From positions 15,558 through 48,398 of the forward strand of contig LAQC01000020.1 of the NCBI GenBank assembly GCA_000981645.1: DNA of 32,841 nt, read 5' to 3'. The position numbers and the translations under genes are program-made. Below, one piece after another: positions 24,851-32,592 of the stretch. The notes under the pieces are model-generated. The model was given only the letters and a program-made list of their open reading frames with translations. It was not told where the DNA came from and ran no database searches. Within the stretch, counting starts at the first letter, position 1. The number at the start of each line of letters is the position of its first letter. This DNA comes from Cryomorphaceae bacterium ASP10-05a (GTDB lineage Bacteria > Bacteroidota > Bacteroidia > Flavobacteriales_D > Sanyastnellaceae).

Positions 24851-26362
24851 TTAGATTTTTTCTCCGTCTAATCTTGTTTCAATTCCTTTGGTATACCTTA
24901 TAACCAACCTAATAGTTCCATCTTTATTATAAAATTTCCAATCTCCATGTCGTTCGCCTGATACATGTTTCCCTTCTGTTTTTTTCATTCCATTGGGATA
25001 ATAATATATATGCTTTTTCAGTGCAATTCCTTGCGAATATTCTCCTTCAAAGTAGATACTATTCGTTTTTAAATAAAAACTCTTCCACTTCCCATTTTTA
25101 TCATCATCTATGTATTCCCCTTTTTCTTCATGGTCTCCTATTGTGAGAAACCAGTCTCCGGTTCTCAAACCATCCACATAATTTCCATTATTAATAACCA
25201 TACCTTCTTCTGAATATTCTATAGACTTACCATCCTCTCTACCTCTTCTATAATATTCCTCACGTTTTACCGCACCATTCTTAAAATACCAAATCCATTC
25301 ACCAGAAACTAAATTTTTCTTGTAACTGCCTTCCTGTTCTAGTTCACCTGTAAGAAAATAATACTTCCATTTTCCGTTTTTGTCTCCTGCTACATATTCC
25401 CCTTCTGCTTTTAATTCTCCAGTAGGATAATACATTTTCCAATTCCCTTTATACTCACCACTTCCGGTTATAATACCTTCTCCTACCTTTACATCATTTT
25501 CATATACAGCTGATGATAGTATCTCCCCTTCTTTCCCATATTCCCTAAAAATTCCTTGTTTTTTACCATTGGAGAAAGAGCCTATAGATTTGATTTTTCC
25601 ATCTTTATCTATTTTCTTCTGAACATCCAAAATTTGATCAGCAGATTCTTCTTGAATAATTCCATTTTTGTATGTTTCTATTCTAGCTAATTGCCCTTTT
25701 CTATTATAGATTTTAAAAAGTCCATTTTTCTTTCCGTTGGAATAATTTCCTTCTTCTCTTAGTTTAGAAGAACCTGTCCAATATTCTAACCACTTAGCTA
25801 TTTTTTCACCTTTAGAACTAAATCTATTTACCTTTTCCTGAGAACGTAAATAACCTTTATTGTAAGAAACGAAAGTTATTATTCTCCCATCTGTCCCATA
25901 TTCTATGCCTTTTCCATTTTCTTTTCCATCTAAGAATATAAGTTCCTTAGAAACCGAACCATCTGAATAGTAAAATAGTGCAACCCCATTTTTCTTTCCT
26001 TGTTCATATAGATAACCAGCAGTTAGCAGTCCTTCACTGTTATATACTTCCTCTAATCCACTTTTTACATTATTTTCATAGGTGATGGTTCTCTCAAGGT
26101 TTCCATTTTCTCTATAGAAAAACCACTCACCTTCGAGTTTGTTTTGTTTTCTTTTTCCCAGCGTTTTGAGTTGTGAAGACTCGAAATATGTTTTCCATAA
26201 ACCGTCTGGAAATCCATCAATCATACTACCCTCACTGCTTAAACTACCAGTATCATAGTAGAATTTTTTATATTCAGTACCGAGTGTATCTGATTGAGAA
26301 AAGGTTTGCTGTGCATACAGCAAAGATAAAATGAGTAGTATTGAGTTTATTCTTAATCGCAT
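24851..26362 (-). CDS. Secreted or surface MORN/YwqK-type repeat protein
   Basis: A 503-residue exported protein with a signal peptide (about 1-22, ending TFSQS). The rest is about 20 repeats of 21-24 residues with the pattern (K/N)GxWxxYYxxGxLxxEGxYxxG, for example NGKWKYYFLTGELEQEGSY. These are MORN-like repeats, often labelled 'YwqK toxin-antitoxin', a label that says little about function. Proteins of this kind are abundant in Bacteroidota and probably form an extended beta-hairpin solenoid. There is no C-terminal T9SS tail. It is the first gene of an operon with the PAS kinase and LytTR regulator, so it may act in the same signalling path. Function unknown. Confidence 0.85.
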   Translation of the reverse strand: MRLRINSILLILSLLYAQQTFSQSDTLGTEYKKFYYDTGSLSSEGSMIDGFPDGLWKTYFESSQLKTLGKRKQNKLEGEWFFYRENGNLERTITYENNVKSGLEEVYNSEGLLTAGYLYEQGKKNGVALFYYSDGSVSKELIFLDGKENGKGIEYGTDGRIITFVSYNKGYLRSQEKVNRFSSKGEKIAKWLEYWTGSSKLREEGNYSNGKKNGLFKIYNRKGQLARIETYKNGIIQEESADQILDVQKKIDKDGKIKSIGSFSNGKKQGIFREYGKEGEILSSAVYENDVKVGEGIITGSGEYKGNWKMYYPTGELKAEGEYVAGDKNGKWKYYFLTGELEQEGSYKKNLVSGEWIWYFKNGAVKREEYYRRGREDGKSIEYSEEGMVINNGNYVDGLRTGDWFLTIGDHEEKGEYIDDDKNGKWKSFYLKTNSIYFEGEYSQGIALKKHIYYYPNGMKKTEGKHVSGERHGDWKFYNKDGTIRLVIRYTKGIETRLDGEKI

Positions 26363-26618
26363 TATTTTGTTTTCAACTTCTCTATTTAACTATAACTTAA
26401 TTTTTAAAAGTCTTTTAGTAGTATATATAGGGGTGTTCATTCTGTTGGTAATTTATTGGCGTTATGAGCTAAAAAAATAGTTATCCAATGAATATAGTAC
26501 TTCTCCACTTGCTATCAACATGTAAAAGTACTAAGTATCAAGCTAAAATGTGTTTCATTAACATTGGGTTAATAACTCTGATTTGTGGTAAAATTAGAAT
26601 ATTTGTACTTAGTTATTT

Positions 26619-26627
26619 GGTGGATAA
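26619..26627 (-). promoter_or_regulatory. DnaA-box-like site (8/9)
   Basis: The minus strand reads TTATCCACC, one mismatch from the TTATCCACA consensus, inside the candidate origin. Confidence 0.45.
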
Positions 26628-26751
26628 AGCTGGTATAGTTCGTCAATAATTTTATGTTTTTATCCTTGACTTTTTAATTTTAGATGTGCTTGCACTTTTC
26701 ATGCCAGTAAGTCAAGTTTTTATGTGATTTAGTTATACATATTTTTTTGCG

Positions 26752-26760
26752 TTATCCACA
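26752..26760 (+). promoter_or_regulatory. Perfect DnaA box
   Basis: TTATCCACA, identical to the strong DnaA-binding consensus. It is the only perfect copy I found in the window, and it lies in the largest AT-rich gap. Confidence 0.6.
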
Positions 26761-26836
26761 GTTTTAGTGTGAATTTATTTAAGACCAATCGCTTATGATA
26801 TTTCTACAGAGATACAGAGCATATCTTTCATATGGT

Positions 26837-26844
26837 TAACTTTG
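26837..26844 (+). promoter_or_regulatory. Putative -7 box for rpiB
   Basis: TAACTTTG matches TAnnTTTG and lies 17 bases before ATG 26862. It overlaps the region that a longer rpiB reading frame (from ATG 26832) would translate, which argues for the shorter start. No clear -33 element is seen. Confidence 0.45.
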
Positions 26845-26861
26845 TCTCAAAATGTAAAGAA

Positions 26862-27299
26862 ATGAAAATAGTAATAGGTTCTGACCATGCAGGTTTCGAA
26901 TTAAAAGAAAACCTAAGAGAATTCTTGGTGTTAGAGGGACACGAGGTAGTGGATCACGGTACTTATTCTTTAGATAGTGTGGATTATCCAGACTTTGCAC
27001 ACAAAGTGGCAAGCGATGTAAATAATGGAACTATAGAGAAAGGAATTTTAGTATGTGGAAGTGGTCAAGGTGTGTGCATGACCGCTAATAAATACCAAGG
27101 GGTGAGAGCTTCCTTAGCTTGGACTGCAGAAATAGCTGGTTTAAGCAGAGAACATAACAATGCCAATGTGGTTTGTCTACCAGCTAGATTTATCGAAGAA
27201 CGAGAAGCCCAAAATGTAGTGAAGACATTTATAGAGACTGCTTTTGAAGGTGGAAGACATGAGAGAAGAGTTACTAAAATAGTAGAGGGAATATGTTAA
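26862..27299 (+). CDS. rpiB: Ribose 5-phosphate isomerase B (RpiB/LacA/LacB family)
   Basis: A 145-residue cytoplasmic enzyme that interconverts ribose 5-phosphate and ribulose 5-phosphate in the pentose phosphate pathway. The family signatures are clear: MKIVIGSDHAGFELKENL at the start, the active-site cysteine in LVCGSGQGVCMTANK, and SREHNNANV with its conserved His/Asn. I start at ATG 26862 because family members begin directly with this strand and a -7 box lies just upstream. The ATG at 26832 would add 10 unrelated residues. It overlaps the peptidase gene by 7 bases. Confidence 0.95.
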   Translation: MKIVIGSDHAGFELKENLREFLVLEGHEVVDHGTYSLDSVDYPDFAHKVASDVNNGTIEKGILVCGSGQGVCMTANKYQGVRASLAWTAEIAGLSREHNNANVVCLPARFIEEREAQNVVKTFIETAFEGGRHERRVTKIVEGIC

Positions 27300-28903
27300 G
27301 AATTATAGGTTTATTAGGCGTTGCAACGCTACTATCATCTACAGTTATTTATAGTCAAGAAATTGAAGAGGATGATTCTATTGTTAAAATGGAGGATTAT
27401 TCTCTAGAATATGCTGCTACCATAAATGCGAGCGAATTAAGGGAGCATTTAATGATAATAGCATCAGATGAATTTGAAGGCAGAGAAACAGGTATGCCAG
27501 GGCAAAAGAAAGCTGCTGAGTATATAGCCAATTATTTTGAAGGACTTGATATAGCACCTTATGATGGAACTACATATTTTCAGGAATACCCGCTAAAAAG
27601 GGAAATGTTTACGAGTACAACCTGTAAAGTTGGGAATGAAGAGTTTAAGTTTATCAAAGATTTTTACTTTTTCGGTTCTGGGGTAAGTAGAGATTTGAAG
27701 CTGAATGAAATTACCATAGCGGGTTATGGTATAGGATCAGAAGATTGGAATGATTACACAAATTTAGATGTAACGGATAAGTATGTATTGATTTTGAGTG
27801 GCGCACCCAAAGACAAAAAAGGAAACCTGTTAGTAGAAAGTAGTGAACTGGAAATGTGGGCTGCCGACTGGAGATTAAAAACGGAAGATCTAAAATCTAG
27901 AGGAGCGAAGGGAGCTTTTATCATAAATGAAGAGTATGAGTCTTATATGAGTAGAGTAAAATATTACTTAGAGAACCCAGGGATGTCTTTATTGGAAGAT
28001 GAGGAAACGAATGATGCTGAGTCTTTTCAGACTGTTTTTATTTCTCCCGACATGGCTAATGTTATTTTAAATAATTCTAGGAATAAGAATATTAAAAAGC
28101 TGAAGAAAAGGTTAAATAAGAGAAAGTCTATCAAAGAGAGAACTATCGGCTTAAACATAGATTTGGATAGAGAGAATAAAATAGAAAACTTTACTGGAGA
28201 AAATGTATTGGCTTTTATTGAAGGAACAGATTTAAAGGAAGAAGTAGTAGTGGTTACTGCGCACTATGATCATATAGGAAAGAAAGGAGAGGAGATTAAT
28301 AACGGAGCAGATGATGATGGATCTGGGACTGTTTCAGCACTGGAGATAGCAGAGGCCTTCCAAATGGCTAAACTACAAGGACACGGCCCTAGAAGAAGTG
28401 TACTCGTAATGACTGTAAGTGGTGAAGAGAAAGGGTTGTTGGGTTCTCGATATTATTCAGACCATCCTATTTATCCTTTGGAGAATACAGTGGCTAATTT
28501 GAACATAGACATGATAGGAAGAATGGATGAAGCGCACAAAGACAGTGCAGACTATATCTACCTTATAGGAAGTGATAAGTTGAGTACTGACTTACATGAA
28601 ATAAGTGAAGAAGCTAATTCAGAGTACATAAATCTAGCATTGGATTACACATACAATGACCCAGATGACCCGAATAAATTTTACTACCGTTCAGATCATT
28701 ATAATTTTGCTAAGCACGGTATTCCAGTGATATTTTATTTTTCTGGTGTGCATGAGGATTATCACAGACCTACAGATACTCCAGATAAAATTCTTTACGA
28801 TAAATTAGAGAAAGTGGCACGATTGGTTTTTCATACTGCATGGGAACTGGCCAATAGAGATGATGCTCCTGTGGTAGATAAGGAGAATGAGTTTGAGAAT
28901 TAA
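27293..28903 (+). CDS. Exported M28-family zinc peptidase
   Basis: A 536-residue peptidase with a signal peptide (about 1-22, ending VIYSQ). The M28 zinc ligands and catalytic residues are visible: His in TAHYDHIG, Asp in NGADDDGSG, Glu-Glu in SGEEKGLLGS, Asp in NIDMIGRMD and the last His in EDYHRPTDTPDK. Between the N-terminal part (about 45-90) and the catalytic core (about 305-525) lies an inserted domain of about 200 residues, PA-domain-like at its start. M28 enzymes are amino- or carboxypeptidases, and the specificity is unknown. There is no T9SS tail, so a periplasmic location is likely. It overlaps rpiB by 7 bases and shares its transcript. Its signal-peptide region holds the palindrome GCGTTGCAACGC. 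Confidence 0.92.
   Translation: MLRIIGLLGVATLLSSTVIYSQEIEEDDSIVKMEDYSLEYAATINASELREHLMIIASDEFEGRETGMPGQKKAAEYIANYFEGLDIAPYDGTTYFQEYPLKREMFTSTTCKVGNEEFKFIKDFYFFGSGVSRDLKLNEITIAGYGIGSEDWNDYTNLDVTDKYVLILSGAPKDKKGNLLVESSELEMWAADWRLKTEDLKSRGAKGAFIINEEYESYMSRVKYYLENPGMSLLEDEETNDAESFQTVFISPDMANVILNNSRNKNIKKLKKRLNKRKSIKERTIGLNIDLDRENKIENFTGENVLAFIEGTDLKEEVVVVTAHYDHIGKKGEEINNGADDDGSGTVSALEIAEAFQMAKLQGHGPRRSVLVMTVSGEEKGLLGSRYYSDHPIYPLENTVANLNIDMIGRMDEAHKDSADYIYLIGSDKLSTDLHEISEEANSEYINLALDYTYNDPDDPNKFYYRSDHYNFAKHGIPVIFYFSGVHEDYHRPTDTPDKILYDKLEKVARLVFHTAWELANRDDAPVVDKENEFEN
27318..27329. repeat. TTGCAACGC repeat, copy 5, as a 12-bp palindrome
   Basis: GCGTTGCAACGC is a perfect palindrome that contains the recurrent 9-mer on both strands. 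It lies inside the signal-peptide codons of the M28 peptidase. Confidence 0.7.
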
Positions 28904-28953
28904 TTATTGCAGATAAAGGGTGATGTGATTAATCAATTCAATTAGAGATATTT

Positions 28954-28988
28954 AAACCCTTTGGCTTTTTTTAAGCTAGAGGGTTTTT
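28954..28988. terminator. Bidirectional intrinsic terminator
   Basis: A 14-bp stem with two G-T pairs joins AAACCCTTTGGCTT to AAGCTAGAGGGTTT around a T-rich loop, with a T-run on the right and TT/A-rich sequence on the left. It lies between the convergent M28 and lipoprotein genes. Confidence 0.85.
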
Positions 28989-29028
28989 TAAAATAAGCAA
29001 CTATTAATCAAGTGAAAAGTGAGTAAAA

Positions 29029-30234
29029 TCACTCCTTAATCAACTCGTCCAAAAACAGCTCGGTTTCCTTCACATAGTCCGTATAATAATCACCGGTGCT
29101 GGGACCATAAAATCCAGTATGGATTTTTCTTACCATTCCCTTTTTATCTATAAATAGGGTAGTAGGGAAGGAGCTTATTCCGTTGAGTTCACTGAACATG
29201 GCGCTAGCTTCAGATTTGCTAGCGCTACCAGATAAATATACGGGGTAATCTACATTTAGCTCCTTCTGATAAAGAGTGATATTTTCAAGTTGTGTACTTA
29301 AATCAGAGGGTCTTTCAAAGGCCAGGCCTATGATGTTTAATTGATTTCCATATTTAGCAGCCAGCTCACTGTAATAACGAGTTTCATCCATACAATTGGG
29401 ACACCAGGTTCCTAGGATTTGTATAATGGAGACTTGATTGAAATCCATAGAATTGAATTCCGTAGTGTCTTCATTCATGTCTACTCCCATAAACTGAACA
29501 GAAGTTTCTCCTCGGTTCAGATAAGTAAGTGAGTCAGGATCTACTAGAGAAACACTTTTGTCTTTCACTCCATTCCAAGTAGTATTCCAGTGGTTTCCTG
29601 AGTAGAACTTTCCGGTAATGGAATCTCCTTCCATAGCAGCAGAGAAATAGAACAAATGAGAACCATCGAAACAACTCAGGTAGAACTCATCTTCAGAAGT
29701 TTTTTTACCTTCCAAGAAACGATAATCTCCAGTTTCTGTTAGAAAGGTTCCGGTAACACGACCGTGGCTAGAATTTAATATTCCAATGGCTTTATAAGCC
29801 TCTTCGTTTTTGTCCATAGTGACATCATACGTAGATTGAATATTTGGCTCTTTTTGAGACGGAGTGATTTTTTTAGATTTGTAACCCACAAAAGCCACCT
29901 TATACTCTCCCTTTCTGTATTGGTTTCTAAAGAACCCACGTAAAGAATCTTGAGTGGTAAAGTAAAAATCTACAGTAGTTCCAAAAACAGGAAGCGCGAA
30001 AGAAGCTGAATCTCCAGATAAACGGTATTCAGATACCTCTATTCTTTCTTCAGCATTTATAATGGTAATCCCATCTTCTGAAATTTCCCATCGGGTAGGG
30101 CACTGAACTTCTCCTAAATCAAAGACGATTTCATAGAAACCTTTTCTGGTCACAGAAGACTGGTCAGTCATAGAAGCGTTGCAACCGCTCAAAAGAACCA
30201 TTGCAACGCATAATATGTATAATAAAGATCTAAT
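29029..30234 (-). CDS. Thioredoxin-fold (TlpA/ResA-like) lipoprotein, probable ATT start
   Basis: A 401-residue envelope lipoprotein. The C-terminal half (about 255-400) is a TlpA-type thioredoxin domain with redox motif WCPNC and the cis-proline in SSFPTTLFID, so it probably reduces or shuffles disulfides in periplasmic proteins. The N-terminal half (about 20-240) is beta-rich and resembles the DUF4369-type domains seen in front of such modules. The first ATG (30201) gives MVLLSGC, which has no positive n-region. Reading back in the same frame to ATT 30232-30234 gives a complete lipoprotein signal, (I)RSLLYILCVAMVLLSGC. I therefore propose ATT as the start, 8 bases after the dehydrogenase stop. 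The conservative alternative is ATG 30201. Confidence 0.82.
   Translation of the reverse strand: MRSLLYILCVAMVLLSGCNASMTDQSSVTRKGFYEIVFDLGEVQCPTRWEISEDGITIINAEERIEVSEYRLSGDSASFALPVFGTTVDFYFTTQDSLRGFFRNQYRKGEYKVAFVGYKSKKITPSQKEPNIQSTYDVTMDKNEEAYKAIGILNSSHGRVTGTFLTETGDYRFLEGKKTSEDEFYLSCFDGSHLFYFSAAMEGDSITGKFYSGNHWNTTWNGVKDKSVSLVDPDSLTYLNRGETSVQFMGVDMNEDTTEFNSMDFNQVSIIQILGTWCPNCMDETRYYSELAAKYGNQLNIIGLAFERPSDLSTQLENITLYQKELNVDYPVYLSGSASKSEASAMFSELNGISSFPTTLFIDKKGMVRKIHTGFYGPSTGDYYTDYVKETELFLDELIKE
30176..30184 (-). repeat. TTGCAACGC repeat, copy 6
   Basis: Exact copy of the recurrent 9-mer on the minus strand, at the lipobox codons of the thioredoxin-fold lipoprotein. Confidence 0.7.
30201..30209 (+). 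repeat. TTGCAACGC repeat, copy 7
   Basis: Exact copy of the recurrent 9-mer, only 16 bases from copy 6 and in the opposite orientation, within the lipoprotein signal-peptide codons. Confidence 0.7.
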
Positions 30235-30242
30235 AACTAGTC

Positions 30243-31793
30243 TTATAAGTTAAATTTAATCCCCTGAGCTAAAGGAAGCTCCGTACTGTAATTAATAGTA
30301 TTGGTTTGTCTTCTCATGTATGCTTTCCAGGCATCAGAACCACTTTCTCTTCCACCTCCAGTTTCTTTCTCTCCACCGAATGCACCGCCTATTTCAGCAC
30401 CACTAGTTCCTATGTTCACATTAGCTATACCACAATCACTTCCTGCGTAGCTTAAGAATAATTCAGCTTCTCTTAAGTTGGTAGTCATGATAGCAGAAGA
30501 TAACCCTTGAGCCACATCGTTTTGCATAGCTATAGCTTCATCGAGTTCGTTGTACTTCATAACGTAAAGAATAGGAGCGAAGGTTTCAGACTGGACAATA
30601 GCCATATCGTTAGTAGCTTCTATAATACACGGTTTCACGTAGCATCCACTTTCGTATCCTGCTCCTTCTAAAACACCTCCCTCTACCAATACTTTAGCAC
30701 CCTGCTCCTTAGCAGACTCTATCGCTTTTAGGTATGTATTCACTGAATCCTTATCGATTAGCGGCCCTACATGATTAGACTCATCTAGTGGGTCTCCAAT
30801 AGCGATCTGACCATAGGCAGCTACTAATTTTTCTGTTACTGTTGCGTACTGAGATTCGTGTATAATTAATCTTCTAGTAGAGGTACATCTCTGACCACAT
30901 GTTCCTACTGCACCAAATGCAGCTCCTATGATAGTCATTTTGATATCAGCATCTGGAGTAACTATAATAGCGTTGTTTCCACCTAACTCTAAAATTGTCT
31001 TACCGAACCTCTGAGCCACGGTAGAACCTACTATTCTTCCCATTCTAGTAGAACCGGTAGCAGAAATCAAAGGAACTCTTTTATCAGTAGTCATCATTTC
31101 ACCTACCTTATAGTCTCCGTTCACTAAACAACAAAGACCTTCATCTAAATCATTCTCTTTCAGTACTTCAGCCATTATATTCTGACAAGCCACACCACAA
31201 ATCGGTGCTTTTTCTGAAGGTTTCCATACACATGTATTACCTGCTATCCAAGCCAGTGCAGTGTTCCATGCCCATACAGCCACAGGGAAGTTAAAAGCAG
31301 AAATAATTCCTACAACTCCTAGTGGGTGGTACTGATCGTATAATCTGTGAAGAGGACGTTCAGAATGCATCGTAATACCGTTTAACTGTCTACTTAATCC
31401 AGTAGCGAAATCACAGATATCAATCATCTCCTGAACCTCGCCATATCCTTCTTGAAGACTTTTCCCCATTTCATAAGAAACAAGCTTACCTAATGGCTCT
31501 TTGTATTTTCTTAATTTTTCACCAAACTGTCGAACTATTTCTCCTCTTAAAGGAGCAGGAGTTGTTCTCCATTCTAGAAAGGCAGTTTGAGATGCTTTAA
31601 TAGTAGCTTCATATTGTTCAGGAGTAGTCGCTGAAACGCTTCCTATTAATTCTCCATCTACAGGAGAATAAGATTTGATGTGTTCACTACTGTCATGGTT
31701 TTGTAAACCTGTAGAAGTTCCCGCATTATGTTTTTTTATTCCGAGTTCAGAAAGAACCTCAGAAATATTTACTGATGAAGTTGATGTTGACAT
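30243..31793 (-). CDS. ALDH7-type aldehyde dehydrogenase (aminoadipate-semialdehyde dehydrogenase-like)
   Basis: A 516-residue NAD-dependent aldehyde dehydrogenase, cytoplasmic. The ALDH7 (antiquitin/AmaB) features are visible: AFNFPVAVWAWNTALA, the glutamate in ELGGNNAI, the catalytic cysteine in GTCGQRCTSTRRL, and GGGRESGSDAWKAYMRRQTNT near the C-terminus. ALDH7 enzymes oxidise aminoadipate semialdehyde in lysine breakdown, but no lysine catabolism gene is nearby, so the substrate is inferred from the family only. I start at ATG 31793 (MSTSTSSVN). An upstream ATG at 31865 would add a hydrophobic leader not expected for this enzyme and would cover the promoter. Confidence 0.93.
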   Translation of the reverse strand: MSTSTSSVNISEVLSELGIKKHNAGTSTGLQNHDSSEHIKSYSPVDGELIGSVSATTPEQYEATIKASQTAFLEWRTTPAPLRGEIVRQFGEKLRKYKEPLGKLVSYEMGKSLQEGYGEVQEMIDICDFATGLSRQLNGITMHSERPLHRLYDQYHPLGVVGIISAFNFPVAVWAWNTALAWIAGNTCVWKPSEKAPICGVACQNIMAEVLKENDLDEGLCCLVNGDYKVGEMMTTDKRVPLISATGSTRMGRIVGSTVAQRFGKTILELGGNNAIIVTPDADIKMTIIGAAFGAVGTCGQRCTSTRRLIIHESQYATVTEKLVAAYGQIAIGDPLDESNHVGPLIDKDSVNTYLKAIESAKEQGAKVLVEGGVLEGAGYESGCYVKPCIIEATNDMAIVQSETFAPILYVMKYNELDEAIAMQNDVAQGLSSAIMTTNLREAELFLSYAGSDCGIANVNIGTSGAEIGGAFGGEKETGGGRESGSDAWKAYMRRQTNTINYSTELPLAQGIKFNL

Positions 31794-31814
31794 TGCTAAA
31801 ATTTTTATGCGCTG

Positions 31815-31822
31815 CAAAGGTA
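31815..31822 (-). promoter_or_regulatory. Putative -7 box for the aldehyde dehydrogenase gene
   Basis: The minus strand reads TACCTTTG, matching TAnnTTTG, 22 bases before ATG 31793. Confidence 0.5.
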
Positions 31823-31984
31823 ATAACCAATGACGACCTAATAGTAGAAATAGCTCGAAAAACAACGCTCAGAAACACCGTAAAATTGGATTTTTATGAA
31901 TTTTGAAGGGTGTAGTGTGGTTTGGTCGTTGAAATAGGATTTTTGAGCGGTTTTAGAAAGGAACTCAGTTTTATCTCGTTGAAT

Positions 31985-32000
31985 TGTTTCACGTGGAACA
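31985..32000. promoter_or_regulatory. parS: parS site 1 (ParB-binding centromere)
   Basis: TGTTTCACGTGGAACA. The central CACGTG and flanking GTT/AAC arms match the near-universal bacterial parS consensus (TGTTNCACGTGAAACA), with one arm in the GGAACA form that also occurs in known sites. Confidence 0.88.
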
Positions 32001-32302
32001 AAAACAATAAGATTTAGAGTTTGAGGATCGAGGCACGAGGTGGGATGTTTGAGGTTTTTAAGTTTTGGTTTACTTCGGATGTTTCCTTGGGCGGGTATGT
32101 TATTTGGGCTGTTAGGTGTTTGTTGTTTTTTAATTTTTGTGCTTTTCGGACGCCTCCCGATAGGGACGATATCTTAGGAAATTGGATGGAGTTCAGAGAA
32201 TTCGGAGTGGGGACAGGTTTTTAAGGAGTGAGAGTAGCTGTGTGTTTAAACTGACGGCTGAAGTAAAGAAACGCATGTATAGGCGCTTCCGGAGTTATAA
32301 CC

Positions 32303-32395
32303 GAAGGGCAGTTTGTGGTTTTGGAAATTTGATGGCTTTGCCTGGCTTAGTGTGAGAAGGAGGAGTGTTCTGTTTTGCTAATTGGACTGCCCTTC
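32303..32395. repeat. 10-bp inverted repeat with 73-base spacer
   Basis: GAAGGGCAGT (32303-32312) is the exact reverse complement of ACTGCCCTTC (32386-32395). It could close the base of a structured RNA, but no known RNA family was recognised. Confidence 0.4.
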
Positions 32396-32477
32396 AGCTG
32401 CCTCGTAGGGTACGTTATATTTTGGTAAGCTCTTCTTGTTTGTCGGGAGAGGGGTGGAGGGGGTTGTATAGAAATCG

Positions 32478-32491
32478 TCAGCATATGCTGA
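32478..32491. repeat. 14-bp perfect palindrome
   Basis: TCAGCATATGCTGA reads the same on both strands. It lies between the two parS sites and has the form of a dimeric protein-binding site; no T-run follows, so it is not a terminator. Confidence 0.5.
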
Positions 32492-32592
32492 GGTAATGAG
32501 AATGGTGGAGTAGATAAATTAACCAGAATATGCTCTTTAAGCGGTTGCGAAACAGCAGTTTTTAGTGTGAAAAATAGAACCACAAACCACAG

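Larger units (their letters stand above)
26363..26831. other. oriC: Candidate replication origin (oriC): AT-rich gap with DnaA-box cluster
   Basis: A 469-base gap between divergent genes with no convincing coding sequence. It holds one perfect DnaA box TTATCCACA (26752-26760, +) and one 8/9 match on the minus strand (TTATCCACC, 26619-26627). Weaker 7/9 matches lie at 26481-26489 (TTATCCAAT), 26584-26592 (minus, TTTACCACA) and 26733-26741 (TTATACATA). The stretch 26641-26750 is very AT-rich and could unwind. Two parS sites and mnmG lie about 5-6 kb to the right, and most genes to the left are transcribed away from it. An ordinary regulatory gap is the alternative. Confidence 0.5.

Noticed and set aside
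24851-26362. Toxin-antitoxin system (YwqK label) for the MORN-repeat protein
   Set aside because: No toxin gene lies nearby, the protein is exported and very long, and the YwqK name is a weak family label.
24851-26362. CRISPR or DNA tandem repeat suggested by regular spacing
   Set aside because: The periodicity is at protein level (21-24-residue MORN-like units) with divergent DNA; no conserved direct repeats with unique spacers.
31794-31865. Longer N-terminus for the aldehyde dehydrogenase from ATG 31865
   Set aside because: It would add a hydrophobic leader to a cytoplasmic enzyme and cover a good -7 box; the start at 31793 fits better.
32021-32224. Open frame of 67 codons on + in the parS gap
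   Set aside because: The translation resembles no family, lies in G/T-rich DNA where stops on this strand are thinned out, and has no promoter or partner gene.
32347-32583. Open frame of 78 codons on - between the parS sites
   Set aside because: Pro/Ser/Thr-rich translation typical of the reverse strand of G-rich DNA; it runs across the 14-bp palindrome and shows no family pattern.
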